A stretch of DNA of 6,433 nucleotides from DATFEN01 sp035691285. GTDB lineage: Bacteria > Acidobacteriota > Vicinamibacteria > Fen-336. Made by a program: the position numbers and the translations under genes. Under the pieces are notes generated by a model that worked only from the letters and a program-made list of their open reading frames with translations, did no database searches and was not told the origin of the DNA. This document shows, in pieces, positions 1 through 5,814 of this stretch; position 1 is the stretch's first letter; each line of letters opens with the position of its first letter. Where the stretch lies: NCBI GenBank assembly GCA_035691285.1, contig DASSJI010000011.1, positions 1-6,433 on the forward strand. Reading direction: 5' to 3'.

Positions 1-1
1 T

Positions 2-787
2 ATTGACGCGCGCCAGCGCTTTCTCAGATCAAGCGGCCGGATCATTCCACGTGGGCTCGAGTTGTACCTCGTCCCAGCCGAGGTACCTGAGTTGTACGCG
101 CGCGAAGTGGATTTCTGGTGCGAGGACTTGCATGGCGTCGACTATTCACCGTTGAGGGAGTTCGCCGTCAATAACCCCCTGAAGGCGCCGCTCAATGAGA
201 AAGCCTTCTTGGCCCAGCCCGTAAGGCTTCTCCACATCGACCTCGCCACGCACCCGGGGCCGGCGGTGGGGGGCGAGGCGATCACGACGGCAAGCCGCTC
301 GGGCGAGATGCACGGGCTGGCGGGGTGGTTCAGTGCCGAGTTGGCCGACGGCGTGTACACCAGCAACGGGCCTGTGGCGGGGCGCGCCGACTGGCCCCTG
401 ATCTTTCTCCCCGTCCGGCAGGTGGTGTCCCTGAACAAGGGCGACAGCGTCCGCGCGCGTTTGGCGACCTACAACGGGTCGGAATGGCGTTGGTCCGTTG
501 ACGTCATCAGATGTCTCGAGACGACTCCGTGCGTACACTTCACGCAGTCGACGATCGACGGCTTTCCGCTGTCCTTGGCACAGCTTCAGTCCATGGAGGC
601 CGGTCGCGTGCCGGAGCTGTCGCGTCGTGGTGAGGCTGAAGCCAGGATACTGAGCCTTCTCGCCGCTCGGCGGAGCATCGGCGAGATCGCACAGCACTTG
701 CTCGACGGCTACGGCGACGTGTTTCAGCGACGGGGTGACGCGGCGTCGCTGGTTCGAGAAGTCGTGGCGCGCTGCGCCGTGCGCTAG
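2..787 (+). CDS. Protein arginine methyltransferase-like protein, 3' part, with PqqD-like tail
   Basis: This is the C-terminal 261 codons of a longer gene. The frame is open from base 2 to the TAG at 785-787, and the TTG at 62 is internal, because the residues before it (ARQRFL, then GRIIPRG) already match the family. PRMT-type enzymes transfer methyl from S-adenosylmethionine to arginine; the SAM-binding Rossmann half lies off the left edge. What remains resembles the PRMT beta-barrel: a segment around residues 20-45 (LYLVPAEVPEL, then DFW), HGLAGWF, and a degenerate THW-loop equivalent (ADW at about 129-131) followed by a short strand and KGD. HFTQST and PLSL follow. The last 45 residues or so (from about 216: LLAARRSIGEIAQHL, then LVREVV) resemble a PqqD-like winged helix, which in RiPP pathways binds leader peptides. 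The loss of His in the THW loop makes true arginine methylation uncertain. It lies 63 bp upstream of an ABC exporter on the same strand. Its base composition is less GC-rich than the right half of the window. Family assignment is from memory of motifs, and the PqqD call is the weaker part. Confidence 0.62.
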   Translation: MDARQRFLRSSGRIIPRGLELYLVPAEVPELYAREVDFWCEDLHGVDYSPLREFAVNNPLKAPLNEKAFLAQPVRLLHIDLATHPGPAVGGEAITTASRSGEMHGLAGWFSAELADGVYTSNGPVAGRADWPLIFLPVRQVVSLNKGDSVRARLATYNGSEWRWSVDVIRCLETTPCVHFTQSTIDGFPLSLAQLQSMEAGRVPELSRRGEAEARILSLLAARRSIGEIAQHLLDGYGDVFQRRGDAASLVREVVARCAVR

Positions 788-850
788 GCAACCTCGGGGC
801 GAGCTGCAACCACGAGCCCGAAAGTCCTGGCGGGTTATGCTCTGCGCCCA

Positions 851-2623
851 ATGCGTGACCGGCTGGCCCGGCTGGCAAACGCGCTGCGCTTGGCGCGCGA
901 AGCGTCGCCCCGGGCCCTTTCACTAGGCGTCGCCCTTTGGTTCGCCCAGGGGCTCCTGCCATTGGCGACGCTGATCTTGCTGCGCTTGCTCGTGGATGGC
1001 GTCGCGGGTGGAGGCACGCTGGGCGCGAGTGCGGCGGTCCTGGCGGGTGCCCTGGGGCTCGTTGCGCTGCTCGGGGCTTGGACGCAATCACTGTCAGGCC
1101 TCGTCACCGAAGCGCACGCGCAGCGAGTCGCCGATCACGTGGCCGAGAAGCTTCACGCGAAGTCGCTGGAGCTCGACCTCGAGTACTACGACGACCCGCA
1201 TTACTACGACGTGCTGCACCGGGCGCAGCAGGAGGCGCCGTATCGGCCGCTGCGGGTCGTGTCAGACCTTACGGCGATCGGGCAGGGGGGGCTGGCGCTC
1301 CTGGCGATGACCGGCCTGCTGGCATCGATCCGGTGGGAGCTGGCCCTCGTCCTGTTCGCCTCGGCGCTGCCCGGGATCCTGGTGAAGGTCCGATCGGCGC
1401 GGGAGCTGTTCGCGTGGCAGCGGTCGCGGACCGAGCACGAGCGGAGGGCCTGGTACTACCAGCAGATGCTCATCGACGGGGCCTACGCCAAGGAGGCGCG
1501 GGCGTTCGGCTTCGGCGACGTCGTGCGCGGCTGGTTCCGCAACACCCGCGAGGGCCTGCGCCGGGAGCGGCTCGAGCTGCTGCGGAAGAGGACCTGGGGG
1601 CAGATGGCGGCGCAGGCGGTCGGCGTGGCGCCGCTCTACGGAGCGCTCGTGTACCTCGTGCTCGAGACGGCGGCAGGACGCCAGACGCTGGGCGACCTCG
1701 TGCTCTTCTACACCGCGGCCCAGCGCGGCCTCTCATCGCTCCAGGAGCTGCTCGCCGGCCTCGCCGGCTTCTACGAGAACAACCTCTTCCTCTCGAACTT
1801 CTCCGAGTTCCTGGAGCTGCCCTCGCGCATCGTCGAGCCGGAGCGGCCGCGCCCGATGCCGGCGTCGATCGGCTCGGGCTGGGCACTGCAGGAGGCGTCC
1901 TTCCGCTATCCGCGCGCCGAGCAGGAGGCGCTCTCCGGTGTGAGCCTCAGGATCGGGCCGGGAGAGGTGGTGGCGCTCGTCGGCGAGAACGGGGCCGGCA
2001 AGAGCACTCTGGTGAAGCTCCTGTGCCGGCTCTACGATCCCGGCTCGGGATCGGTGACGCTCAATGGCACGCCGCTCCGCGAGCTGCCCCTCGCGGGGCT
2101 GCGCAGGCGGATCACGGTGGGCTTCCAGGATCACGCGCGTTACCACCTGACCCTGCGCGAGAACGTCTGGCTCGGCGACGTGACGGCGCCGCTCGACCCG
2201 GAGCGGCTCGAGAGAGCGGTCGAGCTCGCCGGCGCCGCGCGCGTAGCCCGCGGCCTGCCCCAGAGCGTGGACACGCTGCTCGGGCACTGGCTCGAAGGCG
2301 GGCACGAGCTGAGCGTGGGCGAGTGGCAGCGCGTGGCCCTGGCGCGCGTCCTGTGGCGCGACGCCTGGCTCGTGATCCTCGACGAGCCCACGAGCGCCAT
2401 GGACCCCGAGGCGGAGAACCGCTTCTGGGAGGAGCTGCGCCCCGCGCTCGAGGGTCGCGCGGCGCTCCTGATCAGCCACCGCTTCTCGACCGTGCGTCAG
2501 GCCGACCGGATCTACGTGCTCGAGCGCGGCCGCGTCGCCGAGAGCGGGAGCCACGACGAGCTTGTCGGGCGGGCCAGCGTCTACGCCCGTCTCTACGCCT
2601 CGCAAGCGCGGTACTACGGCTGA
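851..2623 (+). CDS. ABC transporter, fused transmembrane and ATP-binding domains (exporter type)
   Basis: This complete 590-residue half-transporter should dimerise in the inner membrane and use ATP hydrolysis to move a substrate, most likely outward. The membrane domain (residues 1 to about 325) has hydrophobic segments near 22-48, 58-80, 142-180 and 252-300, with the coupling-helix-like motif YYDDPHYYD at 112-120. The ATPase domain has Walker A GENGAGKST (378-386), Q-loop Gln426 in GFQDH, signature LSVGE (487-491, followed by WQRVALAR), Walker B LVILDE (507-512), D-loop SAMD (515-518) and switch His543. All catalytic residues are present. The signature differs from canonical LSGGQ, as in exporters found beside peptide-modification genes. 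There is no N-terminal C39 peptidase domain, so it would not itself cleave a leader. ATG 851 is the only usual start after the in-frame TAG at 785-787; no good Shine-Dalgarno sequence precedes it, so coupling to the upstream gene is possible. The substrate cannot be read from the sequence; a modified peptide is an inference from context. Confidence 0.93.
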   Translation: MRDRLARLANALRLAREASPRALSLGVALWFAQGLLPLATLILLRLLVDGVAGGGTLGASAAVLAGALGLVALLGAWTQSLSGLVTEAHAQRVADHVAEKLHAKSLELDLEYYDDPHYYDVLHRAQQEAPYRPLRVVSDLTAIGQGGLALLAMTGLLASIRWELALVLFASALPGILVKVRSARELFAWQRSRTEHERRAWYYQQMLIDGAYAKEARAFGFGDVVRGWFRNTREGLRRERLELLRKRTWGQMAAQAVGVAPLYGALVYLVLETAAGRQTLGDLVLFYTAAQRGLSSLQELLAGLAGFYENNLFLSNFSEFLELPSRIVEPERPRPMPASIGSGWALQEASFRYPRAEQEALSGVSLRIGPGEVVALVGENGAGKSTLVKLLCRLYDPGSGSVTLNGTPLRELPLAGLRRRITVGFQDHARYHLTLRENVWLGDVTAPLDPERLERAVELAGAARVARGLPQSVDTLLGHWLEGGHELSVGEWQRVALARVLWRDAWLVILDEPTSAMDPEAENRFWEELRPALEGRAALLISHRFSTVRQADRIYVLERGRVAESGSHDELVGRASVYARLYASQARYYG

Positions 2624-2624
2624 G

Positions 2625-2636
2625 GAGGCCGGCCTC
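2625..2636. repeat. 12-bp perfect palindrome between convergent genes
   Basis: GAGGCCGGCCTC fills almost the whole 13-bp gap between the exporter stop codon (2621-2623) and the stop codon of the convergent nucleotidyltransferase gene (2637-2639). As RNA it could form only a 4-bp stem with a 4-base loop and has no T-run, so it would be a poor intrinsic terminator. Its role is unknown. Confidence 0.35.
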
Positions 2637-3260
2637 TTACTCGTCCGGAGCCTGCTGGGCCGCTTGCCAGAGCTCCCGGTACTTGGCGCGGACCCACGGA
2701 TCGAGTGCTTCTTCGACGGTTTCTGGCAATCGCAGGCCTCGAATCAGCTCGAGCACGTCGGCCAGGTCCTTGAGCCGGTGTGGAGCCGAAATCCCCGATG
2801 CGAGCTTCAGCTCGATCAGCTTGGGCAGCGGCAGCAGGGCCACGCGACGACCCCGCACCGCCGCCTGAGCTGGCTCGGGGAACGCCACCGGCTTCGGCTT
2901 GCCGTCTCCCGGAAACTCACCCGCCAGCACGACGTCTACGTCGACACCGTTCTCGGTGTCGTGCAGGCCGCGGCTGCCCGGAAACTTCTCGCGGTAGCCG
3001 CGGCCGAGCTCGGCGTCCTTGAAGCGGCGCAGGCCGTCGGGGGAGAGCAGGACGTCGACGTCGATCGTGACTCGGCGATAGCCCCACTCGTTGAGGGCCA
3101 TGGCGCCGATGATCGCGTAGGGGATCCCGTGCCGGTCGAGCAGCGCCGAGAGGCGTTCGAGCGCCTTCTGGACGTCCGCCTCGCCCATGAAGAACCTCCT
3201 GGCGTGGTCCACGCCGGACCAGAACTCCTGCTCGCGTTCGGCCGAGAGCGTTTCGGACAT
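2637..3260 (-). CDS. Nucleotidyltransferase-fold protein (stand-alone, AbiEii/MNT-like)
   Basis: The product has 207 residues with the ATG at 3258-3260. Residues 45-72 hold a minimal nucleotidyltransferase core: HGIPYAIIGAMALNEWGY, then the acidic pair D67 and D69 in TIDVDVLL. A third carboxylate may come from GVDVDVV (D107 or D109). The C-terminal part has the motif LPLPKLIELKLASG followed by RLKDLADVLELI, which recurs in stand-alone nucleotidyltransferase-like proteins (AbiEii/DUF-type). Such proteins transfer NMP groups to protein, tRNA or small molecules, or act as toxins; the substrate here is unknown. The usual GS before the DxD is replaced by GA, so activity is not certain. Two starts compete. 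ATG 3260 is supported by strongly coding-like codons (22 of 24 third positions are G or C) and a nearby -10-like box. ATG 3186-3188 is preceded by a perfect AGGAGG six bases away. GTG at 3264-3266 is also in frame. It is the last of three minus-strand genes and converges on the exporter. Confidence 0.78.
   Translation of the reverse strand: MSETLSAEREQEFWSGVDHARRFFMGEADVQKALERLSALLDRHGIPYAIIGAMALNEWGYRRVTIDVDVLLSPDGLRRFKDAELGRGYREKFPGSRGLHDTENGVDVDVVLAGEFPGDGKPKPVAFPEPAQAAVRGRRVALLPLPKLIELKLASGISAPHRLKDLADVLELIRGLRLPETVEEALDPWVRAKYRELWQAAQQAPDE
3195..3200 (-). promoter_or_regulatory. Internal Shine-Dalgarno AGGAGG before an in-frame ATG
   Basis: On the minus strand AGGAGG is followed by six bases and an in-frame ATG at 3186-3188, inside the nucleotidyltransferase gene. 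The motif uses two AGG arginine codons, which are unusual in so GC-rich a gene. It either marks the true start (183 residues) or an internal second start giving a shorter form that keeps the DxD core. Confidence 0.5.
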
Positions 3261-3270
3261 GACCACAGAG

Positions 3271-3276
3271 ATTCTA
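3271..3276 (-). promoter_or_regulatory. Possible -10 box (TAGAAT) for the nucleotidyltransferase gene
   Basis: TAGAAT on the minus strand matches five of six bases of the sigma-70 -10 consensus. It lies 10 bases before the ATG at 3260 in a relatively A/T-rich gap between two coding regions. Transcription would start about 3264, giving a nearly leaderless mRNA for the 3260 start or a leader of about 75 bases for the 3188 start. No good -35 box at standard spacing is seen. Confidence 0.3.
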
Positions 3277-3297
3277 GGCCCAACTCGAATCGCAAGT

Positions 3298-3543
3298 TCA
3301 TGGGACGCGGGCGCCCCTCGGCACCTGTCCGGGAAGGAGAAGGGTCTTGATCAGCTCTCCTTCACCGCACACCGTCGTTCCAGAGAAGCGCTTGTACCAG
3401 GCGGCTTCAGGCACCTCGGGCTCGCCGTCGAGCCACGCGGCCAGCAGTTCGAGCTGGCGGGCGTCGATCTGGCGCTCCTGGATGCGGTCCAGGAGATGCT
3501 GAAAGAGGGTGGGCGGGACGTCCTTGCGCCGAACCCGAGGCAC
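3298..3543 (-). CDS. Uncharacterised 81-residue protein
   Basis: I do not recognise a named family. The GTG start lies two bases after the TGA of the upstream gene (TGAgcGTG on the minus strand), so translation is probably coupled, and no separate ribosome binding site is evident. The protein looks genuinely coding. An N-terminal basic patch (RVRRKDVP) is followed by a predicted helix (about 12-39, LFQHLLDRI, then QLELLAAWLDGEPEVPE). A conserved-looking C-terminal segment follows: WYKRF at 49-53, VCGEGELIKTLLLPGQ at 58-73. The aromatic-rich centre and single Cys59 in CGEGE could be functional, but nothing shows a catalytic motif. There is no signal peptide or membrane segment. Being paired with a ribbon-helix-helix-like gene, it could be the effector of a small two-gene module. 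That is an inference, and a plain conserved hypothetical is equally possible. Confidence 0.6.
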   Translation of the reverse strand: MPRVRRKDVPPTLFQHLLDRIQERQIDARQLELLAAWLDGEPEVPEAAWYKRFSGTTVCGEGELIKTLLLPGQVPRGARVP

Positions 3544-3545
3544 GC

Positions 3546-3887
3546 TCAGATCCCGTAGAACCCTCGGGTCATCCGTTCCCGGAGCGACGCGGCCAGAGCC
3601 GGGTCCTTCGCTCCGGCGAGCTTCTTCCCGAGGTTGCGCAGCTCCGCCGGGCTGAGCAGTTGCGCACGGCCCTCAAGGGCGCTCAGCTCCGCGGTTTCGA
3701 TCGCGACCTCCTCGCCGCTCGGCTTGCGCGCCACGACCCGCGCGCCTGTCACCGCCTGCCGCACGAACCAGTGATAGACGGCGAGGGCGTTCTTGATCAC
3801 CTCGGTGCGCTTCGTGCGCGTGAGGGCCGCCACCTGGTTGACCAGGGCGATCTCGGACTCCGTGAGGACCGGCTGTACGCGCGCCAT
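3546..3887 (-). CDS. Ribbon-helix-helix-like small protein (CopG/antitoxin-type)
   Basis: The 113-residue product starts at the second of two nearby in-frame ATGs (3885-3887), because AGGAG at 3896-3900 is 8 bases from it but only 2 bases from the ATG at 3891-3893. Residues 3-8 (RVQPVL) can form the DNA-contacting strand. Helix A is about 9-22 (TESEIALVNQVAAL) and helix B about 25-42 (TKRTEVIKNALAVYHWFV), as in CopG/Arc-type transcription factors and antitoxins. After it comes a beta-like segment ending in GEEVAIE, then a C-terminal helical region (about 79-110) rich in Leu, Lys and Arg, which may bind a partner protein. Such proteins normally dimerise and repress their own promoter; a promoter-like pair lies just upstream (3914-3943). 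It is first in a minus-strand block with the 81-residue gene immediately downstream. Fold assignment is by pattern only, and the function of the C-terminal half is unknown. Confidence 0.62.
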   Translation of the reverse strand: MARVQPVLTESEIALVNQVAALTRTKRTEVIKNALAVYHWFVRQAVTGARVVARKPSGEEVAIETAELSALEGRAQLLSPAELRNLGKKLAGAKDPALAASLRERMTRGFYGI

Positions 3888-3895
3888 ACTCATTT

Positions 3896-3900
3896 CTCCT
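3896..3900 (-). promoter_or_regulatory. Ribosome binding site AGGAG of the ribbon-helix-helix-like gene
   Basis: AGGAG on the minus strand, within the longer run GAGGAGAA, lies 8 bases upstream of the ATG at 3885-3887. It decides between the two closely spaced in-frame ATG codons. Confidence 0.6.
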
Positions 3901-3912
3901 CAGTTTCCGCTC

Positions 3913-3918
3913 TAGAAT
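3913..3918 (+). promoter_or_regulatory. Possible -10 box (TAGAAT) for the divergent plus-strand gene
   Basis: TAGAAT on the plus strand matches five of six -10 positions and ends 18 bases before the GTG at 3937. It overlaps base for base with the minus-strand -10 candidate (TAGAATA read one way, TATTCTA the other). No convincing -35 box is found upstream. Confidence 0.25.
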
Positions 3919-3943
3919 AGCTCGCAGAGAAGCACAGTGTCGA
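3914..3943 (-). promoter_or_regulatory. Putative sigma-70-type promoter for the minus-strand block
   Basis: On the minus strand TCGACA (3943-3938, five of six matches to TTGACA) and TATTCT (3919-3914, four of six to TATAAT) are 18 bp apart. The predicted start near 3907 leaves a leader of about 20 bases that carries AGGAG. The -35 box overlaps the GTG start codon of the divergent nucleotidyltransferase gene, so the two genes may interfere. Confidence 0.4.
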
Positions 3944-5100
3944 GGGACCCATTCCGCTTCCGCCCCCCGCCCCACGCGACGGCGGCCGAGGAGCGTTGGT
4001 GCCTGCTGCGGGCGTTCGCGCCGCGGGAGACGGCGGCGCCCGCGGTCGCCGCCGCGGCGGCCGTGGGCGTGGCGCGAGCGCTGGGGCTCGCGGCGCGTAT
4101 CGCGGGGCGGCTCGGGCCGGCGGCGCTCCAGCGCGAGCTGGGCGAGGAGAGCGCCCGGGCGCTGCTCCACGACTACGCGAGCGCCCTGGGCCGGGCGCAG
4201 GCGCTCGATCGGGCGGCCCGAGCCGTGGCCCAGGCGGCGGCCGAGGTCGGCGCCCCGCTCGTCCTGCTGAAGGGCGCGGCGCTCTCGGCCCTCCGCCTCG
4301 TGGACGACGCGCAGCGCGAGGCCGTGGACGTGGACGCGCTCGTGCCGGAGGACCGTCTCGAGGCGCTCCAGGACCGCCTCGTCGCCCGCGGTTTCCGCGC
4401 GAGCGACGCGCGGCCCGCCGACCATCAGGCCGCGCCGCTCACGGACCCGAGCGGCGCGATGGTGGAGCTCCACCGCTTCGTGCCCGGGCTCCGCGCCGCC
4501 GGATCACGCCGCGACGCGCGCCTCGCGGACCTCGAGCGGGCGGGCGGCCTCGAGCCGCTCGCGGGCTGGCCCGGCCGCGTGCTCGCGCCCGCGCGGGACG
4601 TCCTGGCCGCCCACGCGCTCGTGCACGGCCTCGACCAGCACGGCCTCTCGCCCGGCTCGTATCCGCTCGCCCGGATGCTCGGGGACCTCGCTGACCTGGA
4701 GGCTGGCGGCTTCGCGCTTCTCTGGAGCACGGTCGAGCGCTGGATCGGCGGCTCGCTCAGCCGGGCCGAGGCCGAGGCGGCGTTCCAGTTGACAGGCGAC
4801 CTGCGGCGCGGCGGGCTGCCGAGCTCGCCGCACGCGGACGCGCTGCTCCGCCACGTTCTCGTGGCCGCGGCCGATCCCGGCTACGGCGCCTCCCTGGGCC
4901 AACGCGCCCTGATCGCGCAGCTCACGTCGGGCGCTCCCGGCGACCGCTCGCGCCTCCTCGCGAGCGTCCTGTTCCCGACGCGGGCCCAGCTCGACGCGCT
5001 CTACGGCGGTCCGCGCAGCGCCCTCGGCTACGTGCTGCTGCGGCTCTGGCGGCCCTTCGAGCTGGGCTTGCGGCTCGCGCTGTACCTGCTCCGGGGCTGA
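3937..5100 (+). CDS. NTP_transf_5-type uncharacterised nucleotidyltransferase family protein
   Basis: This 387-residue protein starts at GTG 3937, with a weak GAGAAG five bases upstream. Its core resembles the uncharacterised nucleotidyltransferase family often found in peptide-modification and polysaccharide loci. LLKGAAL (K112, G113) is followed by the acidic pair D131 and D133 in AVDVDALVPED, a GF turn, and MVELHR (E177, H179), where family members have a third conserved acidic or histidine patch. The family usually has DxDLL; here it is DVDAL. The N-terminal 100 residues are Ala/Arg-rich and helical, and the C-terminal region (about 220-387) is helical, ending in a hydrophobic stretch (YVLLRLWRPFELGLRLALYLL) that may be a membrane-associated helix. 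The family is thought to transfer nucleotides, but its substrate is not established. The gene is divergent from the ribbon-helix-helix-like gene and 36 bp upstream of the toxin-antitoxin operon. It is the most GC-rich gene of the window. Confidence 0.75.
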   Translation: MSRDPFRFRPPPHATAAEERWCLLRAFAPRETAAPAVAAAAAVGVARALGLAARIAGRLGPAALQRELGEESARALLHDYASALGRAQALDRAARAVAQAAAEVGAPLVLLKGAALSALRLVDDAQREAVDVDALVPEDRLEALQDRLVARGFRASDARPADHQAAPLTDPSGAMVELHRFVPGLRAAGSRRDARLADLERAGGLEPLAGWPGRVLAPARDVLAAHALVHGLDQHGLSPGSYPLARMLGDLADLEAGGFALLWSTVERWIGGSLSRAEAEAAFQLTGDLRRGGLPSSPHADALLRHVLVAAADPGYGASLGQRALIAQLTSGAPGDRSRLLASVLFPTRAQLDALYGGPRSALGYVLLRLWRPFELGLRLALYLLRG

Positions 5101-5120
5101 TGCCGCAGTGTCCCAATCCA

Positions 5121-5137
5121 TGATAATCTGATTCTCA
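5121..5137 (+). promoter_or_regulatory. Imperfect palindrome over the -10 box and start codon: likely autoregulatory operator
   Basis: TGATAATC-T-GATTCTCA is a 17-base inverted repeat with seven of eight positions paired in each arm. It contains the -10-like hexamer GATAAT (5122-5127, five of six to TATAAT) and its last base is the A of the antitoxin ATG. Transcription starting about 7 bases after the hexamer would give an almost leaderless mRNA. Phd/YefM-type antitoxins commonly bind palindromes at their own promoter, so this is the probable operator. No strong -35 box is seen. Confidence 0.5.
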
Positions 5138-5406
5138 TGGAAACGCGGCTTTCGGCCACCGAGGCGGCGAGGTCCTTCTCGGACCTGCTCAACCGCGTCA
5201 GGTATCGCGGCGAGGAGTTCGTCATCGAGCGCGGCGGCGAGGCGATCTGCCGGATGAGCCCAGTAGCCGCTCCGGCGCGCGTGAACGGGAGAGAGCTGGC
5301 GGCGCTGTTGCGAGACCTTCCTCGCCCTGACGCCGGCTTCGCCAGGGACGTCCGCGCCGGCGTCAAGCGTCAAGGGCGCGCCCCGGCGTCGCGATGGGGA
5401 CGCTGA
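5137..5406 (+). CDS. Type II toxin-antitoxin antitoxin, Phd/YefM family
   Basis: This 89-residue protein is the antitoxin that neutralises the downstream PIN-domain toxin by direct binding and represses the operon. The N-terminal half has the Phd/YefM pattern: ATEAARSFSDLLNRV (7-21) followed by the beta-hairpin EEFVIERGGEAICRMSPV (26-43). The C-terminal half contains a predicted toxin-binding helix (about 50-60, GRELAALLRDLP), then PDAGFARDVRAG and a terminal basic tail with SRW, which resembles the usual SPW-type ending of this antitoxin group. The ATG at 5137 agrees with the family's usual length. No Shine-Dalgarno motif precedes it, consistent with a leaderless or nearly leaderless message from the -10 box at 5122-5127. 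The stop lies 13 bp inside the toxin gene, indicating translational coupling. Confidence 0.88.
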   Translation: METRLSATEAARSFSDLLNRVRYRGEEFVIERGGEAICRMSPVAAPARVNGRELAALLRDLPRPDAGFARDVRAGVKRQGRAPASRWGR

Positions 5407-5795
5407 TCGACTCGTCGGTCCTGATCGCGGCGGAGCGGGAGCGGCTCGATCTGCGGGCGGCTCTGGAGGCGCGCCCGGAGGAACCGTTCGCGATCGCCGC
5501 GATCACAGCGTCGGAGCTGCTTCACGGCGTGCACCGGGCGGCGACGGCGGAGCAGCGCCAAAGGCGCGAGGCCTACGTGGAGAAGCTCCTGGACGCGCTC
5601 CCGGTGCTGCCGTTCAACCTTGTCGTGGCGCGCACCCATTCCTCGCTTGGGGCGGAACTGGCGAAGCGGGGCGTGAGCGTCGGCGCACACGATCTCCTGA
5701 TCGGGGCCACGGCCGTCTCGGCGGGATACAGGGTCGCGACGCGTGACATGCGCAGCTTCGGCAGGATCCCCCGGCTCGAGGTCGAGAAGTGGTGA
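5394..5795 (+). CDS. vapC: PIN-domain toxin, VapC-type ribonuclease
   Basis: This 133-residue PIN-domain protein is of typical VapC length. VapC toxins are Mg2+/Mn2+-dependent endoribonucleases that cleave RNA, often tRNA or rRNA, and stop growth when free of antitoxin. The acidic active-site residues are all present: D6 (LIDSSVLI), E41 (TASELLHG), D100 (AHDLLIGA) and D118 (TRDMRSFG). The gene is therefore expected to be functional. It overlaps the antitoxin gene by 13 bp in another frame and depends on it for translation, as no good ribosome binding site is visible. Bases 5540-5666, coding for residues 49-91, occur a second time at the end of the window. The stop (5793-5795) is 19 bp from the stop of the convergent folC. 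The cellular target cannot be inferred. Confidence 0.92.
   Translation: MGTLIDSSVLIAAERERLDLRAALEARPEEPFAIAAITASELLHGVHRAATAEQRQRREAYVEKLLDALPVLPFNLVVARTHSSLGAELAKRGVSVGAHDLLIGATAVSAGYRVATRDMRSFGRIPRLEVEKW
5540..5666 (+). repeat. 127-bp exact direct repeat, copy 1 (inside the toxin gene)
   Basis: This segment of the PIN toxin gene (from the last base of codon 49 to codon 91) is repeated without mismatch at 6307-6433. It sits in normal reading-frame context, so this is the native copy. The distance between copies is 767 bp. Confidence 0.97.
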
Positions 5796-5814
5796 GACGC
5801 GGCGCTTCCGACCC

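Noticed and set aside
1285..1291. Run of seven G in the exporter gene
   Set aside because: It could suggest slippage, but the exporter frame is intact on both sides and such runs are common at this GC content.
937..2868. Plus-strand open frame of 643 codons overlapping the exporter
   Set aside because: It is a second frame of the exporter gene with an Arg/Ala/Gly-rich nonsense composition, while the exporter frame has all ABC motifs.
2562..3350. Plus-strand open frame of 262 codons opposite the nucleotidyltransferase
   Set aside because: The minus-strand frame has the DxD and LIELKLASG motifs; the plus frame reads as its antisense.
4504..5373. Minus-strand open frame of 289 codons opposite the NTP_transf_5 and antitoxin genes
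   Set aside because: It is antisense to two genes with recognisable motifs, has no family resemblance, and is a usual by-product of high GC.
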